Source: Burkholderia sp. FERM BP-3421 (GTDB lineage Bacteria; Pseudomonadota; Gammaproteobacteria; Burkholderiales; Burkholderiaceae). Taken from it: a DNA stretch of 64,000 nt. The stretch covers positions 62,001 to 126,000 of the forward strand of contig NZ_CP117782.1 of the NCBI RefSeq assembly GCF_028657905.1, read 5' to 3'. Made by a program: the position numbers and the translations under genes. Positions 8,469-17,421 of the stretch are shown here, in pieces. Below the pieces are notes generated by a model that was given only the letters and a program-made list of their open reading frames with translations, searched no databases and was not told the origin of the DNA. How positions within the stretch are numbered: the stretch's first letter is position 1; every line of letters begins with the position of its first letter.

Positions 8469-9764
8469 TCAGGCCGGATATCCCAGCGTATCCCGCAGCC
8501 GGTGCCAGTTGATTGCCAGGGCAGCGCCGAGCTGCCGGGCGGGATAGAGCGGCAGGCGCGAGATCGGCGTGACGGGGAAGTCGAGCTGAGCGACATCATG
8601 CCCACGCACGGCCTGCGCGAGCACGCGGCCGAGCGCCGTACCCATCGCCACGCCGCGGCCGCAGTATCCATAGGCGGTCCATACGCCGTCCGCCAGGCGG
8701 TGCAGACGGGGCAAGTCATCGATGGTCATGCCCACACGACACACCCATCCATGGGGCCAAGTCGCATCGGCGAGTTCGGGATAGCGCTTGATGGCGGCGT
8801 TTCGAAGCTGCGCGCGCGTCGCGGGATCGAGCGTTTCGGCAGAGCGTCCGCGGCCGCCGATGACAAAGCGGCCCTCGGGGTCGATGCGGCAGTAGTACGT
8901 GATCTTGCGCGTCTCGGAGATGCCTGCGCGGCGCGGCATGACGACGTCACGCAACGCTGACGGAAGAGGATCCGTGGCGATCTGCGCACTCGACACGGTG
9001 ACGTACGATTGCGCGACCGCGGGCCATAGCCGGTCGGTGTAGGCATCGGTAGCCAGGATTACTTGCCGTGCGTGAACGAGGTAGCCGTTCACGGTCAGCG
9101 CGATACGGCTTCCTGTCGGTATGACCGCGCTGACATGCGAGTGCTCATGGATGATTGCGCCGCACGCGATTGCAGCGTTTGCGAATCCTCTCGCGTAGGC
9201 AAGCGGATGCACCGCTCCGGCGCGCCGCTCGAGCAAGCCCGCGGGCCAGAATGTCGAACCGGTCGCCGCTGCCATGGCATCGCGTTCGAGGTATTCGACG
9301 TCGCCGCCGTGCATGTTGATCTCCTCGGCCCTGGCTCGCAAATAGCGCGCGGACATGTCGGAATACGCACCCTGGATCCAGCCGCCGCGCGCCGCGTCGC
9401 AATCGATCCGATAGCGCTCGACAAGTTCGAACAGCTCATCCGCGTTGCGGTAGGCAAATCGCATCATGCGCGCGGCGCGCTCTGCTCCAAAGCGGGCGAT
9501 GAGGGCCGACGGCGTCGGTTTGAAGCCTGGGACCACCTGGCCTCCATTGCGGCCCGACGCACGGTGAGCGATTTCGTGAGCCTCGAAGAGCGCCACCTTG
9601 ATGCCGGACTGGGCAAGGTGGAGCGCAGCCGACAATCCCGTGAAGCCCCCGCCGATCACGGCGACATCGATGGAAAGCGGCGCGGAGATGGGGGGCGCTG
9701 CCTGACGCGGGAGCGTGGTGGCAGCCCAGAGCGTGGACGTCGGCATGAAGGAATTGGGCGTCAT
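8469..9764 (-). CDS. FAD-dependent amine/amino-acid oxidase (DAO/PuuB-like)
   Basis: FAD oxidoreductase of the DAO superfamily, closest in style to gamma-glutamylputrescine oxidase PuuB. The start MTPNSFMPTSTLWAATT gives 431 residues; longer frames would run into the upstream ABC gene. The dinucleotide-binding motif DVAVIGGGFTGLSAALHLA lies near residue 35, followed by ASGRNGGQVVPGF, typical of the PuuB group. The C-terminal FAD contact GYCGRGVAMGTALGR lies near residue 385. It is the last gene of a transporter operon, which suggests that the imported substrate is an amine or amino acid that it oxidises to aldehyde/ketone, ammonia and peroxide. Confidence 0.86.
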   Translation of the reverse strand: MTPNSFMPTSTLWAATTLPRQAAPPISAPLSIDVAVIGGGFTGLSAALHLAQSGIKVALFEAHEIAHRASGRNGGQVVPGFKPTPSALIARFGAERAARMMRFAYRNADELFELVERYRIDCDAARGGWIQGAYSDMSARYLRARAEEINMHGGDVEYLERDAMAAATGSTFWPAGLLERRAGAVHPLAYARGFANAAIACGAIIHEHSHVSAVIPTGSRIALTVNGYLVHARQVILATDAYTDRLWPAVAQSYVTVSSAQIATDPLPSALRDVVMPRRAGISETRKITYYCRIDPEGRFVIGGRGRSAETLDPATRAQLRNAAIKRYPELADATWPHGWVCRVGMTIDDLPRLHRLADGVWTAYGYCGRGVAMGTALGRVLAQAVRGHDVAQLDFPVTPISRLPLYPARQLGAALAINWHRLRDTLGYPA

Positions 9765-9816
9765 GGCAAGCCTATACGTTATGCGGATTCGGAGATGGCG
9801 AAGGTCTTTCGCTGCT

Positions 9817-10548
9817 TCAGGCGGCGTGGGTGACGCGCCGCAGGAAATCCCGCGTGCGCTCGTTGGCCGGTGCGGTGAGAATTTCTCTCGATGGTCCTTG
9901 CTCGGCGATTCGCCCGCCATCGAGGAACAACACCCGGTCGGATACGTTTCGGGCGAAGTCCATCTCGTGCGTCACGACGATCATCGTCATGCCTTTCTCG
10001 GCCAGCCCGCGCATCACGGCCAGAACCTCGCCGACCAATTCCGGATCGAGCGCGGAGGTGGGTTCGTCGAACAGAATGGCGTCGGGCTGCATCGCCAATG
10101 CGCGTGCAATGGCGACGCGCTGCTGCTGACCGCCCGATAACTGATGCGGGTAGTGATCGACCTTTTCAGCCAGACCTACGCTGGCCAGCAGTTCGCGCCC
10201 GCGATCGGCAGCCGCGGCGGCATCTTCCCCCTTCACGTGAACGGGACCTTCCGTGACGTTTCCGAGCGCCGTGCGATGGGGAAAGAGATTGAACCGCTGG
10301 AAGACCATCGCGACGCGTTGCCGGACCAGACGGATTCCCGCGTGTCCGGCGTCGACGCGAATGCCTTCCACCGAAATACTTCCTTCGTCATAGCGTTCCA
10401 ACCCGTTGATACAACGCAACAGCGTCGACTTGCCCGAACCCGACGGGCCGATCAGGCAAACCACTTCGCCTGGGTGGATCTCGGCGTTGACGCCGTTCAG
10501 CACGCGGTGCGTACCGAATGACTTGCTCAGGTGCTCGATCTTGATCAT
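9817..10548 (-). CDS. Polar amino-acid ABC transporter, ATP-binding protein
   Basis: ATPase of a GlnQ/HisP-type importer, 243 residues. It has Walker A GPSGSGKST near residue 37, signature LSGGQQQR near residue 138 and Walker B AILFDEPTSALDPE, followed by the H-loop VTHEM. Its start overlaps the permease stop (ATGA at 10545-10548), so translation is coupled. It works with the permease and binding protein upstream and lies 52 bp before the oxidase gene. Confidence 0.94.
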   Translation of the reverse strand: MIKIEHLSKSFGTHRVLNGVNAEIHPGEVVCLIGPSGSGKSTLLRCINGLERYDEGSISVEGIRVDAGHAGIRLVRQRVAMVFQRFNLFPHRTALGNVTEGPVHVKGEDAAAAADRGRELLASVGLAEKVDHYPHQLSGGQQQRVAIARALAMQPDAILFDEPTSALDPELVGEVLAVMRGLAEKGMTMIVVTHEMDFARNVSDRVLFLDGGRIAEQGPSREILTAPANERTRDFLRRVTHAA

Positions 10549-11210
10549 TTGCTGCTCCCCATGCGTTTTTCGAGGCGGCCGAGCGAGTACATCATCGGCA
10601 GGCTCATGGCGAGGTACATCAGTGCGACAAGCGTAAAGACCGTCGCGCTCTTGAAGGTCGCCGATGCGATCAGCTTGCTTTGCATCGACAATTCGACCAC
10701 GGTGATGACTGCGGTTTGGGAGGAGTCCTTGAGCATCATCACGACATTGTTGCCGTACGGCGGTAGTGCGATGCGCAGCGCCTGCGGCAGAATCACCCGC
10801 CGCATCAACTTCGTCCGCGACATGCCCAACGACTGTGCGGCCTCGAACTGCCCGACATCCACGGCGTTGATGCCGGCGCGGAATACTTCCGCCATATACG
10901 AGGAATAGGCGATGCCGAGCCCCAGGGAGCCGGCCTGGAAGGCGGTCAGGCTGATGCCGATCTCCGGGATCACGAAGTACATGTAGAACAGCACCACGAT
11001 GATCGGGACGCCGCGGATGACGTTGGTCAGCACGCGGCTTGCATGGGCAAGCGGGGCGATGCCGCTCACGCGCAGAAGCGCCCAGCACAAGCCGAGCAGC
11101 GTGGCAATCGCCAGCGCCGCGACGGTGATGTAGATCGTGGTCAGTGCGCCTTGAAGCAGCAAGGGGAGGTAGGCCACTGCATCGGTCAGGAAAGAATCGA
11201 GCATCTGCAA
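10545..11210 (-). CDS. Polar amino-acid ABC transporter, permease
   Basis: Inner-membrane permease of the HisM/GlnP family, 221 residues with several membrane segments. The conserved EAA-type loop reads EAAQSLGMSRTKLMRRVILPQALR near residues 143-166. Only one permease gene is present, so the channel is probably a homodimer. A second start two codons downstream (MLDSFL) is possible. It overlaps the ATPase gene by 4 bp and lies 72 bp after the binding-protein gene. Confidence 0.93.
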   Translation of the reverse strand: MQMLDSFLTDAVAYLPLLLQGALTTIYITVAALAIATLLGLCWALLRVSGIAPLAHASRVLTNVIRGVPIIVVLFYMYFVIPEIGISLTAFQAGSLGLGIAYSSYMAEVFRAGINAVDVGQFEAAQSLGMSRTKLMRRVILPQALRIALPPYGNNVVMMLKDSSQTAVITVVELSMQSKLIASATFKSATVFTLVALMYLAMSLPMMYSLGRLEKRMGSSK

Positions 11211-11282
11211 CTCTCGGGAGCGTGTGCATGCATCCCGTCGGGGACAGGCCTCATGGATGCATGCGTGGTGGAGACGAGTCGA

Positions 11283-12041
11283 TCAGGACGTGACGTGCCA
11301 CTTCGCGAGGATCGCGCTGAGCGTCCCGTCGCGGCGGAGCTTGGCGATTGCCTCGTTGAGCCGCGCGACCGTCGCGGCATTGCCCTTCTTGACGGCCAGG
11401 GCGATGTCAGTGGCGATCACCGGTTTGTAGGTGTCGACGAAGCGCACGTTTGCGCCGACCTGACGCACCTGGTAGGCGACCACGGGGCCGTCGCCGAATG
11501 CGGCATCGAGACGGCCAAGCGAGATGTCGCGGACCATGTCGGCCATCGTGTCGTACATCTTGACCTCCTTGAAGGCGCCGGCAGCCTTGATCGGTTCGAC
11601 ATAGGTCGTGCCGACCTGGACGCCGACGGTCTTGCCCTTCAGGTCCGCAAAGCTGCGATAAGGCGTGCTGTCCTTTGCCGACACGATCAGCCCTTCGCCA
11701 TAGCTGACGACGACGTCCGAGAAGTCGACGACCTGGGCGCGTGCAGGAGTGCGCGCGAAGGCGGAAGCGATGATCCGGATCTTGCCGGTTTGCAGCGCCG
11801 GCACGAGCGAGGTGAAGGGAATCGGCATGATGTCGGGTTTGAAGCCCACTTCCTTGCCGACCGCATCAGCGATGTCGATCATCACGCCTTTGAGCGTGTT
11901 GGTCTGTGGGTCGAGATAGTTGAACGGCACCGCGCTCGGCGTGGCGCCGACCTTCAAGGACGGCAGGTCGGCGTATGCCGTCGAGATCGCGGCGGCAGCC
12001 GCCATCACGGCGACCCACGACTTCATGGTTTTCTGCAACAT
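11283..12041 (-). CDS. ABC transporter substrate-binding protein (family 3)
   Basis: Periplasmic solute-binding protein of the polar amino-acid type, 252 residues. The start MLQKTMKSWVAVMA gives a Sec signal peptide ending near STAYADLP. The body has family-3 signatures: LKVGATPSAVPFNY at the mature N-terminus, IASAFARTPARAQVVDFS and LKGKTVGVQVGTTY. First gene of the transporter-oxidase operon, divergent from the IclR regulator gene. The ligand cannot be read from sequence; an amino acid or amine is inferred from the downstream oxidase. Confidence 0.91.
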   Translation of the reverse strand: MLQKTMKSWVAVMAAAAAISTAYADLPSLKVGATPSAVPFNYLDPQTNTLKGVMIDIADAVGKEVGFKPDIMPIPFTSLVPALQTGKIRIIASAFARTPARAQVVDFSDVVVSYGEGLIVSAKDSTPYRSFADLKGKTVGVQVGTTYVEPIKAAGAFKEVKMYDTMADMVRDISLGRLDAAFGDGPVVAYQVRQVGANVRFVDTYKPVIATDIALAVKKGNAATVARLNEAIAKLRRDGTLSAILAKWHVTS

Positions 12042-12368
12042 GTGGACTCCCTTCGTGAAACCGTATCGATGACGCGCGGCACAAGCCGGCAAGCACCGGC
12101 TGGAAAAATTATTCAGCGAGCGTTTTGCTATTGCATAGCGATACTAATGAATTGCATGTTGATTTGATCGTGCGACAGGGGCGGAGAATCGTCAATAGTC
12201 AAAAGACCCGGTTGCGATATGAAATGACGGCGGATAGGATTTCGTATCGATTTTGAGATCGTGATGTCGCGAGATATTTGATTTATTTTCCGTGGCCTCA
12301 TGCGGTAGATAAATATCGAGATTTAATCTCCATTTTGTGAGCTGATTTACGTTGCCGCCAACGCACGG
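12042..12368. promoter_or_regulatory. AT-rich divergent promoter region with ATTGCAT direct repeats
   Basis: A 327-bp spacer between the transporter operon (minus) and iclR (plus), markedly AT-richer than its surroundings. It carries two identical heptamers ATTGCAT at 12130-12136 and 12151-12157. Their starts are 21 bp apart, two helical turns, as expected for a dimeric regulator on one DNA face. Binding by the IclR protein is inferred. Confidence 0.45.
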
Positions 12369-13223
12369 ATGATCATGAACCCCGAAGACTCGACGCTCTA
12401 TGTGCAATCTTTCGCCACGGGCATCGCGGTGCTGGATGCATTCGATGTGCAGCACGCATCGATGAGCTTGCCGGAGATTGCCGCTGCCGCGGGTATCAGT
12501 CGCAGCGCGGCCCAGCGGTTCGCCTTTACGCTCGAAGCGATCGGCTTGTTGATGAAAGATCCGGTCAGTAAGCGTTATTCGCTGTCGTCGCGTACCCTGG
12601 ATGCGGGTTGTCGCTATCTGCAGTCGCATCCGCTGCTGGATCGAGCCAATCCCTATCTGCTCGAACTCAATCGCAGCGCGGGTGAAACAGTCAACCTGGC
12701 GGAGCCGGCCGGGACGGACATGATCTATATCGGCCGATTCCCGAGCCCGATGCGGCTGATGGTGCACATGCCGATTGGCCGCCGGATCCCGATGTACTGT
12801 TCTTCGGCCGGACGGGCGTTTCTGTCGTGTCTGCCCGAAGAGCAGGCGCGTCGGGTCCTGCAAAGCACACAACCGGTGCGTTTCACGCCCAGCACGGTGG
12901 TGGATGTGGACGAGTTGCTCAAGCGTTTGCAGAGGGCGCGCCAGGATGGATATGCGTACTGCAACGGGGAGTATTACCGCGGCGACCTCGCGCTCGCCGT
13001 ACCGGTATTCGATCTCGGTCAACGCGTGGTCGCGAGCTTGCAGGTTTCCGTGTCCGCGTCCAGGTGGTCGCTCGATCGAGCGGTGTCGCGTTTCGTGCCG
13101 ATGATGCAGGAAACTGCGCGGCTGATCTCCACGACGCCGCCGACGCAGCGCGCTCTGGCATCGCTCCTTGGGCCTCATGTCGATCAACCGGCCACATTGG
13201 GTGATCGGGCGGGTTCCCGATAA
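12369..13223 (+). CDS. IclR-family transcriptional regulator
   Basis: A 284-residue regulator with an N-terminal winged helix-turn-helix (MSLPEIAAAAGISRSAAQRF near residue 36) and a C-terminal IclR effector domain. Typical effector-domain blocks are present: GRRIPMYCSSAGRAFL near residue 139 and DGYAYCNGEYYRGDLALAVP. It is transcribed divergently from the ABC transporter/oxidase operon and most likely controls it in response to the substrate. A start two codons later (12375) is possible. Confidence 0.9.
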   Translation: MIMNPEDSTLYVQSFATGIAVLDAFDVQHASMSLPEIAAAAGISRSAAQRFAFTLEAIGLLMKDPVSKRYSLSSRTLDAGCRYLQSHPLLDRANPYLLELNRSAGETVNLAEPAGTDMIYIGRFPSPMRLMVHMPIGRRIPMYCSSAGRAFLSCLPEEQARRVLQSTQPVRFTPSTVVDVDELLKRLQRARQDGYAYCNGEYYRGDLALAVPVFDLGQRVVASLQVSVSASRWSLDRAVSRFVPMMQETARLISTTPPTQRALASLLGPHVDQPATLGDRAGSR

Positions 13224-13420
13224 GCAAATACCCGTCACTTGCTCAAGCAATACGACGATACCGACTGCCACGTTCTGACCTCCCAATCGCACAGCCGCGG
13301 GCAGATCGACTACGAACGCGACACCCTCCGCCATGAGGTGGTCCGCCCACCAGACAACCGGATTCGATCGCGGCTGCCGCGTCTCGCGAGACGCGTTCCG
13401 GCGCGGCGGGCCAACACGCC

Positions 13421-15796
13421 CTAGCGGGCAATCCACGCATCCGTCCAGTTCGTCCCCTTGCCGGGCTCGTAGTGTGCGAGAGAAAGTCCGCACCAGCCCG
13501 TGTACGGCCACGGCTTGCATTCGTAGATCTTGCCGCCGTTGGTGACGCGGTCGCCGGCCTGGTATTCCGTACCGGGCCGGTATGCGGGAACGTCGTCTCC
13601 GCCGCCGCCTTCGCCGCCTCCACCCCCGCCGCCTGACTGCCCCTTGACCTTGACCACATGGTTCGCGTTTGCCTTGCGACCCTGGGCGTCGGTGATCTCC
13701 ACCCGGAACGTCAGGTTCTTGTCCTGTTCGAGTGCGGGCGCCTTGAAGGTCGCCTCGGCGCCCTTGACCTGCAACGCGATGCCGTCGAGGCTCGTCCACG
13801 CGTACTTCAGATCCTTGCCGCCGGAGCCGCCGGCCGAGAGCTTGACTTGATCGTTCGCGTTCGCCGTCGACGGTCCCTCGATCCGCGCGACAGGCGGCGG
13901 CACGAGACCGCAGGCTTCCGGCTGCAACCAGGGCTTGCCGAACTGCGCCGAGTTCAGATCCGGGCGCTGGCCGACATTCCAGAAGTTCTGGCGATACAGC
14001 TTGCCGTCGTAGACCACGGTCTCGTGGAACGTCGAGTAGGTCTTCTTGCTGTCCCACGCGGGTGCGTCGAGGCAAGCACTGCCGCTCGACTTGATCCGGA
14101 GGTCGTGACTCGCCTGCGAGTCGCGCCCTTGCTTGTCGACCACCTTCACCGTGATCCGATAATCGGTGTCCTGCTGCAGCGTCGGCGCGATGAAGCTGGC
14201 GTGCGCACCCCGTTGCTCGAATGTCAGTGCGGGCCGGCTGCTCCATGCATAGGTCAGATCCTGGCCGGTCGATGCCTGAGCGGACAACTCGACGCGTTGC
14301 CCGCCTGGCGCATCGGTCGGGCCGGTCAGCGCGGCGACAGGTGCGGGACCGGCGCCGCCGTCGCGATCGAGCAACTCCGCCGCGCGCACGAGATCGGGCT
14401 GCGTGCCGATGTTCTTGCCGGGATCGACCACCGGCAGCGGCTTGCCGCTGTCGACGAGAAGCTGGCGCATCTGCTTCGGCGCGATATTGCCGAGCCCGCG
14501 CTCGCGCGCAAGGCTTTGCAGCCACGCCACGCTGCCCGCGATGATCGGGTTCGCCGACGAGGTGCCGGCGAAGCCGATCGTGTACAGCTGATGCCTGCCT
14601 TGTTTCCAGGTCGTCGTCGTGACGTTGCTGCCCCAGCTGAACACGTCGACGCGGCTGCCGTATTCGGAGAAGTCATTGCGCGCGCCGGTTTCCGGGCTGC
14701 CCGCGCCGACGTAGATTGCGCCCGAATCGTTGCGTCGGCGATCGTAGCGGCCCTGATGGTGGGGGGCGTCGAGGTCGACGCCGCCGTTGGCAGCCGCGAG
14801 GATCACGTGCACGCCTTTTTCCTGGGTCAGATAGGAGATCGCGTCGAACGCGAGGTCGACGGTCTCGACCGGCAAGAGACAGTCGACGTTCGGGCCGCAG
14901 CCGTCGCTTATGTCATATTGCACGCCGATCTGAAGTACGTCGCCGGCCTGCAGCACGTTGCGCAGGTCGACAAGGCCTTCGGCACCGTACTTCGTATAGC
15001 CCGCCTGCGCCTTCGGCGCGATGCCGGTCACGCCGAAGCCGTTGGCCCGGCCGAACATGATGCCGGCCGAGCTTGTGTCGTGCGACCCGGTTCGGTGGGG
15101 CTCGGCGTGCCAGTGCTCGATGAACGGCTTCGGCAGGTCGACGTGTTCGTAGTCCCAGTGATCGCTCTCGTCCGACACGAGTCGCACCTTGTCGCCGAGA
15201 TGGTCGTTGATGCGATGCGCCTCGAACGCGTTGACGCCGCCCAGCTTCCAGTACGAAGAAGCCGGGTCCGGCGGCCCCATGTAGTTTTGACAGATCCTCG
15301 CGTTCTTGCCTTCGCAGTTCGTGTAGTCGGGGATGCCGGCCGCACGTTCGCCGGCTTCAGGTGCGATTGCATCGGCGTCGGTTGACGGGGTGGGGCGTTG
15401 CTTGCTCATCGATACCGGCTTCGGCTCGACCTGCGCGCTTTCGACGAGCGGATTGCGCTTCAATGCGCGCACGAGTTCCTCGGCGTCGCGCCCTTGCAGC
15501 GACGCGGCCGAGATCTTGTAGTAGCGCGTGAGATTGTGCCGTTCGAGCGGGGCGCGTTCCGCCGCGCTGCGCGCAGCGCCTTGCGGGATCAACGGCTGCA
15601 TGTTCGCCGCCAGACGTTTCAATTCCGCCATGTCGCGCTGGCGCTGCGGTTCGGCGGTGGCGCGTGCCGCCGGTTCCTGCGCCTCGGCCTTGATCCGGAT
15701 GAAGATGGGGCGCGGATCGTCGGCTGCGAATGCGGCCGACGAAAAGGCTGCGCCGGCGACCAGCGCGAATAACGATAAGCCGAGTTTCTTGTGCAC
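13421..15796 (-). CDS. Secreted S8 (subtilisin-like) serine protease with PKD-like and chitin-binding-type domains
   Basis: A 791-residue secreted protease. Sec signal to about residue 25, a propeptide to about 150, then a peptidase S8 domain. The triad is readable as Asp209 (LVSDESDHWDYEH), His239 (GSHDTSSAG) and Ser413 (GFAGTSSANP), with an oxyanion Asn near 337. The His motif departs from the usual HGTHVAG. Two PKD/Ig-like repeats follow (residues about 490-570 and 640-720), with a Cys-containing carbohydrate-binding-like module between them. A Gly-rich linker leads to a C-terminal ChtBD3-type module (YQAGDRVTNGGKIYECKPW). Substrate unknown; insect, fungal or plant-wall targets are plausible. 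Confidence 0.85.
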   Translation of the reverse strand: MHKKLGLSLFALVAGAAFSSAAFAADDPRPIFIRIKAEAQEPAARATAEPQRQRDMAELKRLAANMQPLIPQGAARSAAERAPLERHNLTRYYKISAASLQGRDAEELVRALKRNPLVESAQVEPKPVSMSKQRPTPSTDADAIAPEAGERAAGIPDYTNCEGKNARICQNYMGPPDPASSYWKLGGVNAFEAHRINDHLGDKVRLVSDESDHWDYEHVDLPKPFIEHWHAEPHRTGSHDTSSAGIMFGRANGFGVTGIAPKAQAGYTKYGAEGLVDLRNVLQAGDVLQIGVQYDISDGCGPNVDCLLPVETVDLAFDAISYLTQEKGVHVILAAANGGVDLDAPHHQGRYDRRRNDSGAIYVGAGSPETGARNDFSEYGSRVDVFSWGSNVTTTTWKQGRHQLYTIGFAGTSSANPIIAGSVAWLQSLARERGLGNIAPKQMRQLLVDSGKPLPVVDPGKNIGTQPDLVRAAELLDRDGGAGPAPVAALTGPTDAPGGQRVELSAQASTGQDLTYAWSSRPALTFEQRGAHASFIAPTLQQDTDYRITVKVVDKQGRDSQASHDLRIKSSGSACLDAPAWDSKKTYSTFHETVVYDGKLYRQNFWNVGQRPDLNSAQFGKPWLQPEACGLVPPPVARIEGPSTANANDQVKLSAGGSGGKDLKYAWTSLDGIALQVKGAEATFKAPALEQDKNLTFRVEITDAQGRKANANHVVKVKGQSGGGGGGGEGGGGDDVPAYRPGTEYQAGDRVTNGGKIYECKPWPYTGWCGLSLAHYEPGKGTNWTDAWIAR

Positions 15797-15956
15797 ACCT
15801 GCTCCAGAACGGGTTCGATCGTGGTCTTCACCATCGGGGGAAGGCCGAGAGGCGCCGATTCTGGTGTTGTTGGGGCGATGTCCAAAACAAGTTCAAAGGT
15901 TTCTGAATGGGGCGAGGCGGGGTGGTGAAGGCAGGGTGTTCGAAGGGGGCGGCTTA

Positions 15957-16767
15957 GGGCAGGTTCACACTAGCGAAGGGCTTCGACGATCAGGGCGAAG
16001 TTGATAAAAGCCATGAACATCAAATCGAGTTTGTCGAAGCGCGAGAAGATGCGACGAAAGCCCTTCAATCGACGGAACAGCCGCTCGACTTCGTTGCGAC
16101 GTTTATACATCTGTCGATCGTACTCCCAGGGCTCGACGCGCGTGCTCAACGGAGGAACGACCGGGATGAAGCCCAGATCAAGCGCGAGTTGTCGGGTTTC
16201 GTTGCCTTCGTCTGCCTTGTCCATCAGCAGATGCAGCGGCCGATTCGGCGGTCCCAGGCGTTCGAGTAATGCACGTCCGTGCGGCGCATCGCCGGCTTGA
16301 CCGGGCGACAGTGCGAACGTTATGGCTGTTCGAGCATCCGCGGCAACCATATGAATCTTGGTTGTCCATCCTCCGCGGGACTTGCCGATCGCTTGGGGTC
16401 CATTTTTTTAACGCACCGGTGCCGTCAGGATGAACCTTCACGATCGGGCTATCCAGCGATACTGCTTCAATTCGAACGCGAATAATCTGGGCGCGCTGCA
16501 ACTCCGTGAACACTCGGTCCAGTACGCCGTTGCGCGACTAACGATTCATGCGCGTGTAGATCGTATGCCAGCGACCGAAACGTGGCGGCAGGCCGCGCCA
16601 TTTACATCCGTGCTCGGCAACATAGAGGATCGCGTTGAGCACTTGCAGGTTCGACAGGCTCACATTGCTCGCTGTTGCGGCAAGCAATGTTCGATCTGCT
16701 TGAATTGGGCTTCGGAGATTTCCATCTCCGAAGCATAACCTTCAATCAATGTAGTGTGAACACGCCC
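15957..16767 (-). mobile_element. Decayed IS5-family (IS427-like) insertion sequence
   Basis: An 811-bp element with 16-bp imperfect terminal inverted repeats: GGGCAGGTTCACACTA at 15957 and TAGTGTGAACACGCCC ending at 16767. It is flanked by a TA duplication (15955-15956 and 16768-16769), as expected for the IS427 group. It inserted between the S8 protease and the T6SS genes. The transposase is disrupted, so the copy is likely inactive. Confidence 0.85.
15970..16725 (-). pseudogene. Broken IS5-family (DDE) transposase
   Basis: Reads MEISEAQFKQIEHCLPQQ from 16725, then loses frame near 16664, where a base appears to be missing before VSLSNLQVLNAILY. It meets a TAG in place of the expected Trp codon after YTRMNR near 16541. 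It then continues as FTELQRAQIIRVRIEAVSLD to an A7 run near 16408, where a further frame change leads into GKSRGGWTTKIHMVAADA. The C-terminal part from 16350 (HLLMDKADEGNE, YKRRNEVERLFRRLKGFRRI) is intact. Some two-frame IS5 elements use frameshifting, but the nonsense codon shows decay. Confidence 0.85.
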
Positions 16768-17199
16768 TAGGACAGACATGACCACATCAGCCGTGCTTTT
16801 GCTTTCAAGAGTCAGATGCTGGCCTGGTTCGTTCTGCGGCGCGCCTGCCTGTACAGAAATCAAGTCACGCCGAGAAGGGAATATGTCCATGACCGGTCCA
16901 CGTCGAAGAGGTTGCCCACTCGGGAATTCTCCCCGCGCACTCAGCGCACCCGCATCTGCGCTATGCAAGGCACGGGTGCATGTCGTGAGAATTTCCGGGA
17001 TCCCTGCTGGGTGAAGGCTCCGTCAATACTAGAAGTTTCACACATCTCTAGAAATGAGAAGTATCTGATTTACCCATCAGATATCTGCTGTTTAGGGATG
17101 TGGTGGGTCTGGCATATGGAGCACACCTTCAGGGTGCGAGTCCCCAGGGTGTAGCGCTTCAGAAGTCGGTGCGCGGCATTTGTTGTGGCTTAAATGACT

Positions 17200-17241
17200 G
17201 AGCCACATTTGGCCCGGTCAGGCCAAATGTGGCTCGATTTT
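17200..17241 (+). terminator. Very strong terminator upstream of the hcp promoter
   Basis: A perfect 15-bp stem, GAGCCACATTTGGCC / GGCCAAATGTGGCTC, with a 6-nt loop is followed by GATTTTTT. It works in the plus direction and insulates hcp from upstream transcription. Nothing recognisable lies upstream for it to terminate, so either the preceding gene was lost at the IS junction or an unrecognised RNA ends here. Confidence 0.9.
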
Positions 17242-17406
17242 TTATCTTTAATTTTCAATTGGTTATTTCAATTCGAGTCAAAGTTGGCTCGAAAAATCCG
17301 AGAAAAGAACACTTATCGCGACTTCCGAAGATTTGATGATTCCCAATGTCTCGATGAAATCAATTTAACCTATTGATAAATAAGAACAAAAAACAAAAAC
17401 AAAAGC

Positions 17407-17421
17407 TGGCACAGCGTTTGC
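17407..17421 (+). promoter_or_regulatory. Sigma-54 (RpoN) promoter for hcp
   Basis: TGGCAC-N5-TTGC (17407-17412 and 17418-17421) matches the -24/-12 consensus with correct GG-GC spacing. It stands 75 bp before the hcp start, behind an A-rich tract (17375-17405) that could bend or bind IHF. RpoN control of hcp/vgrG loci is known from Pseudomonas and Vibrio T6SS; here it is inferred from the match. Confidence 0.8.

Noticed and set aside
17095..17175. tRNA-like segment (agggtgcgagtcccc) near the hcp locus
   Set aside because: Only a T-arm-like piece is seen; acceptor, D and anticodon arms could not be built around it.
17194..17376. 60-codon frame upstream of hcp
   Set aside because: It runs straight through the perfect terminator hairpin and lacks a ribosome binding site, so it is not a gene.
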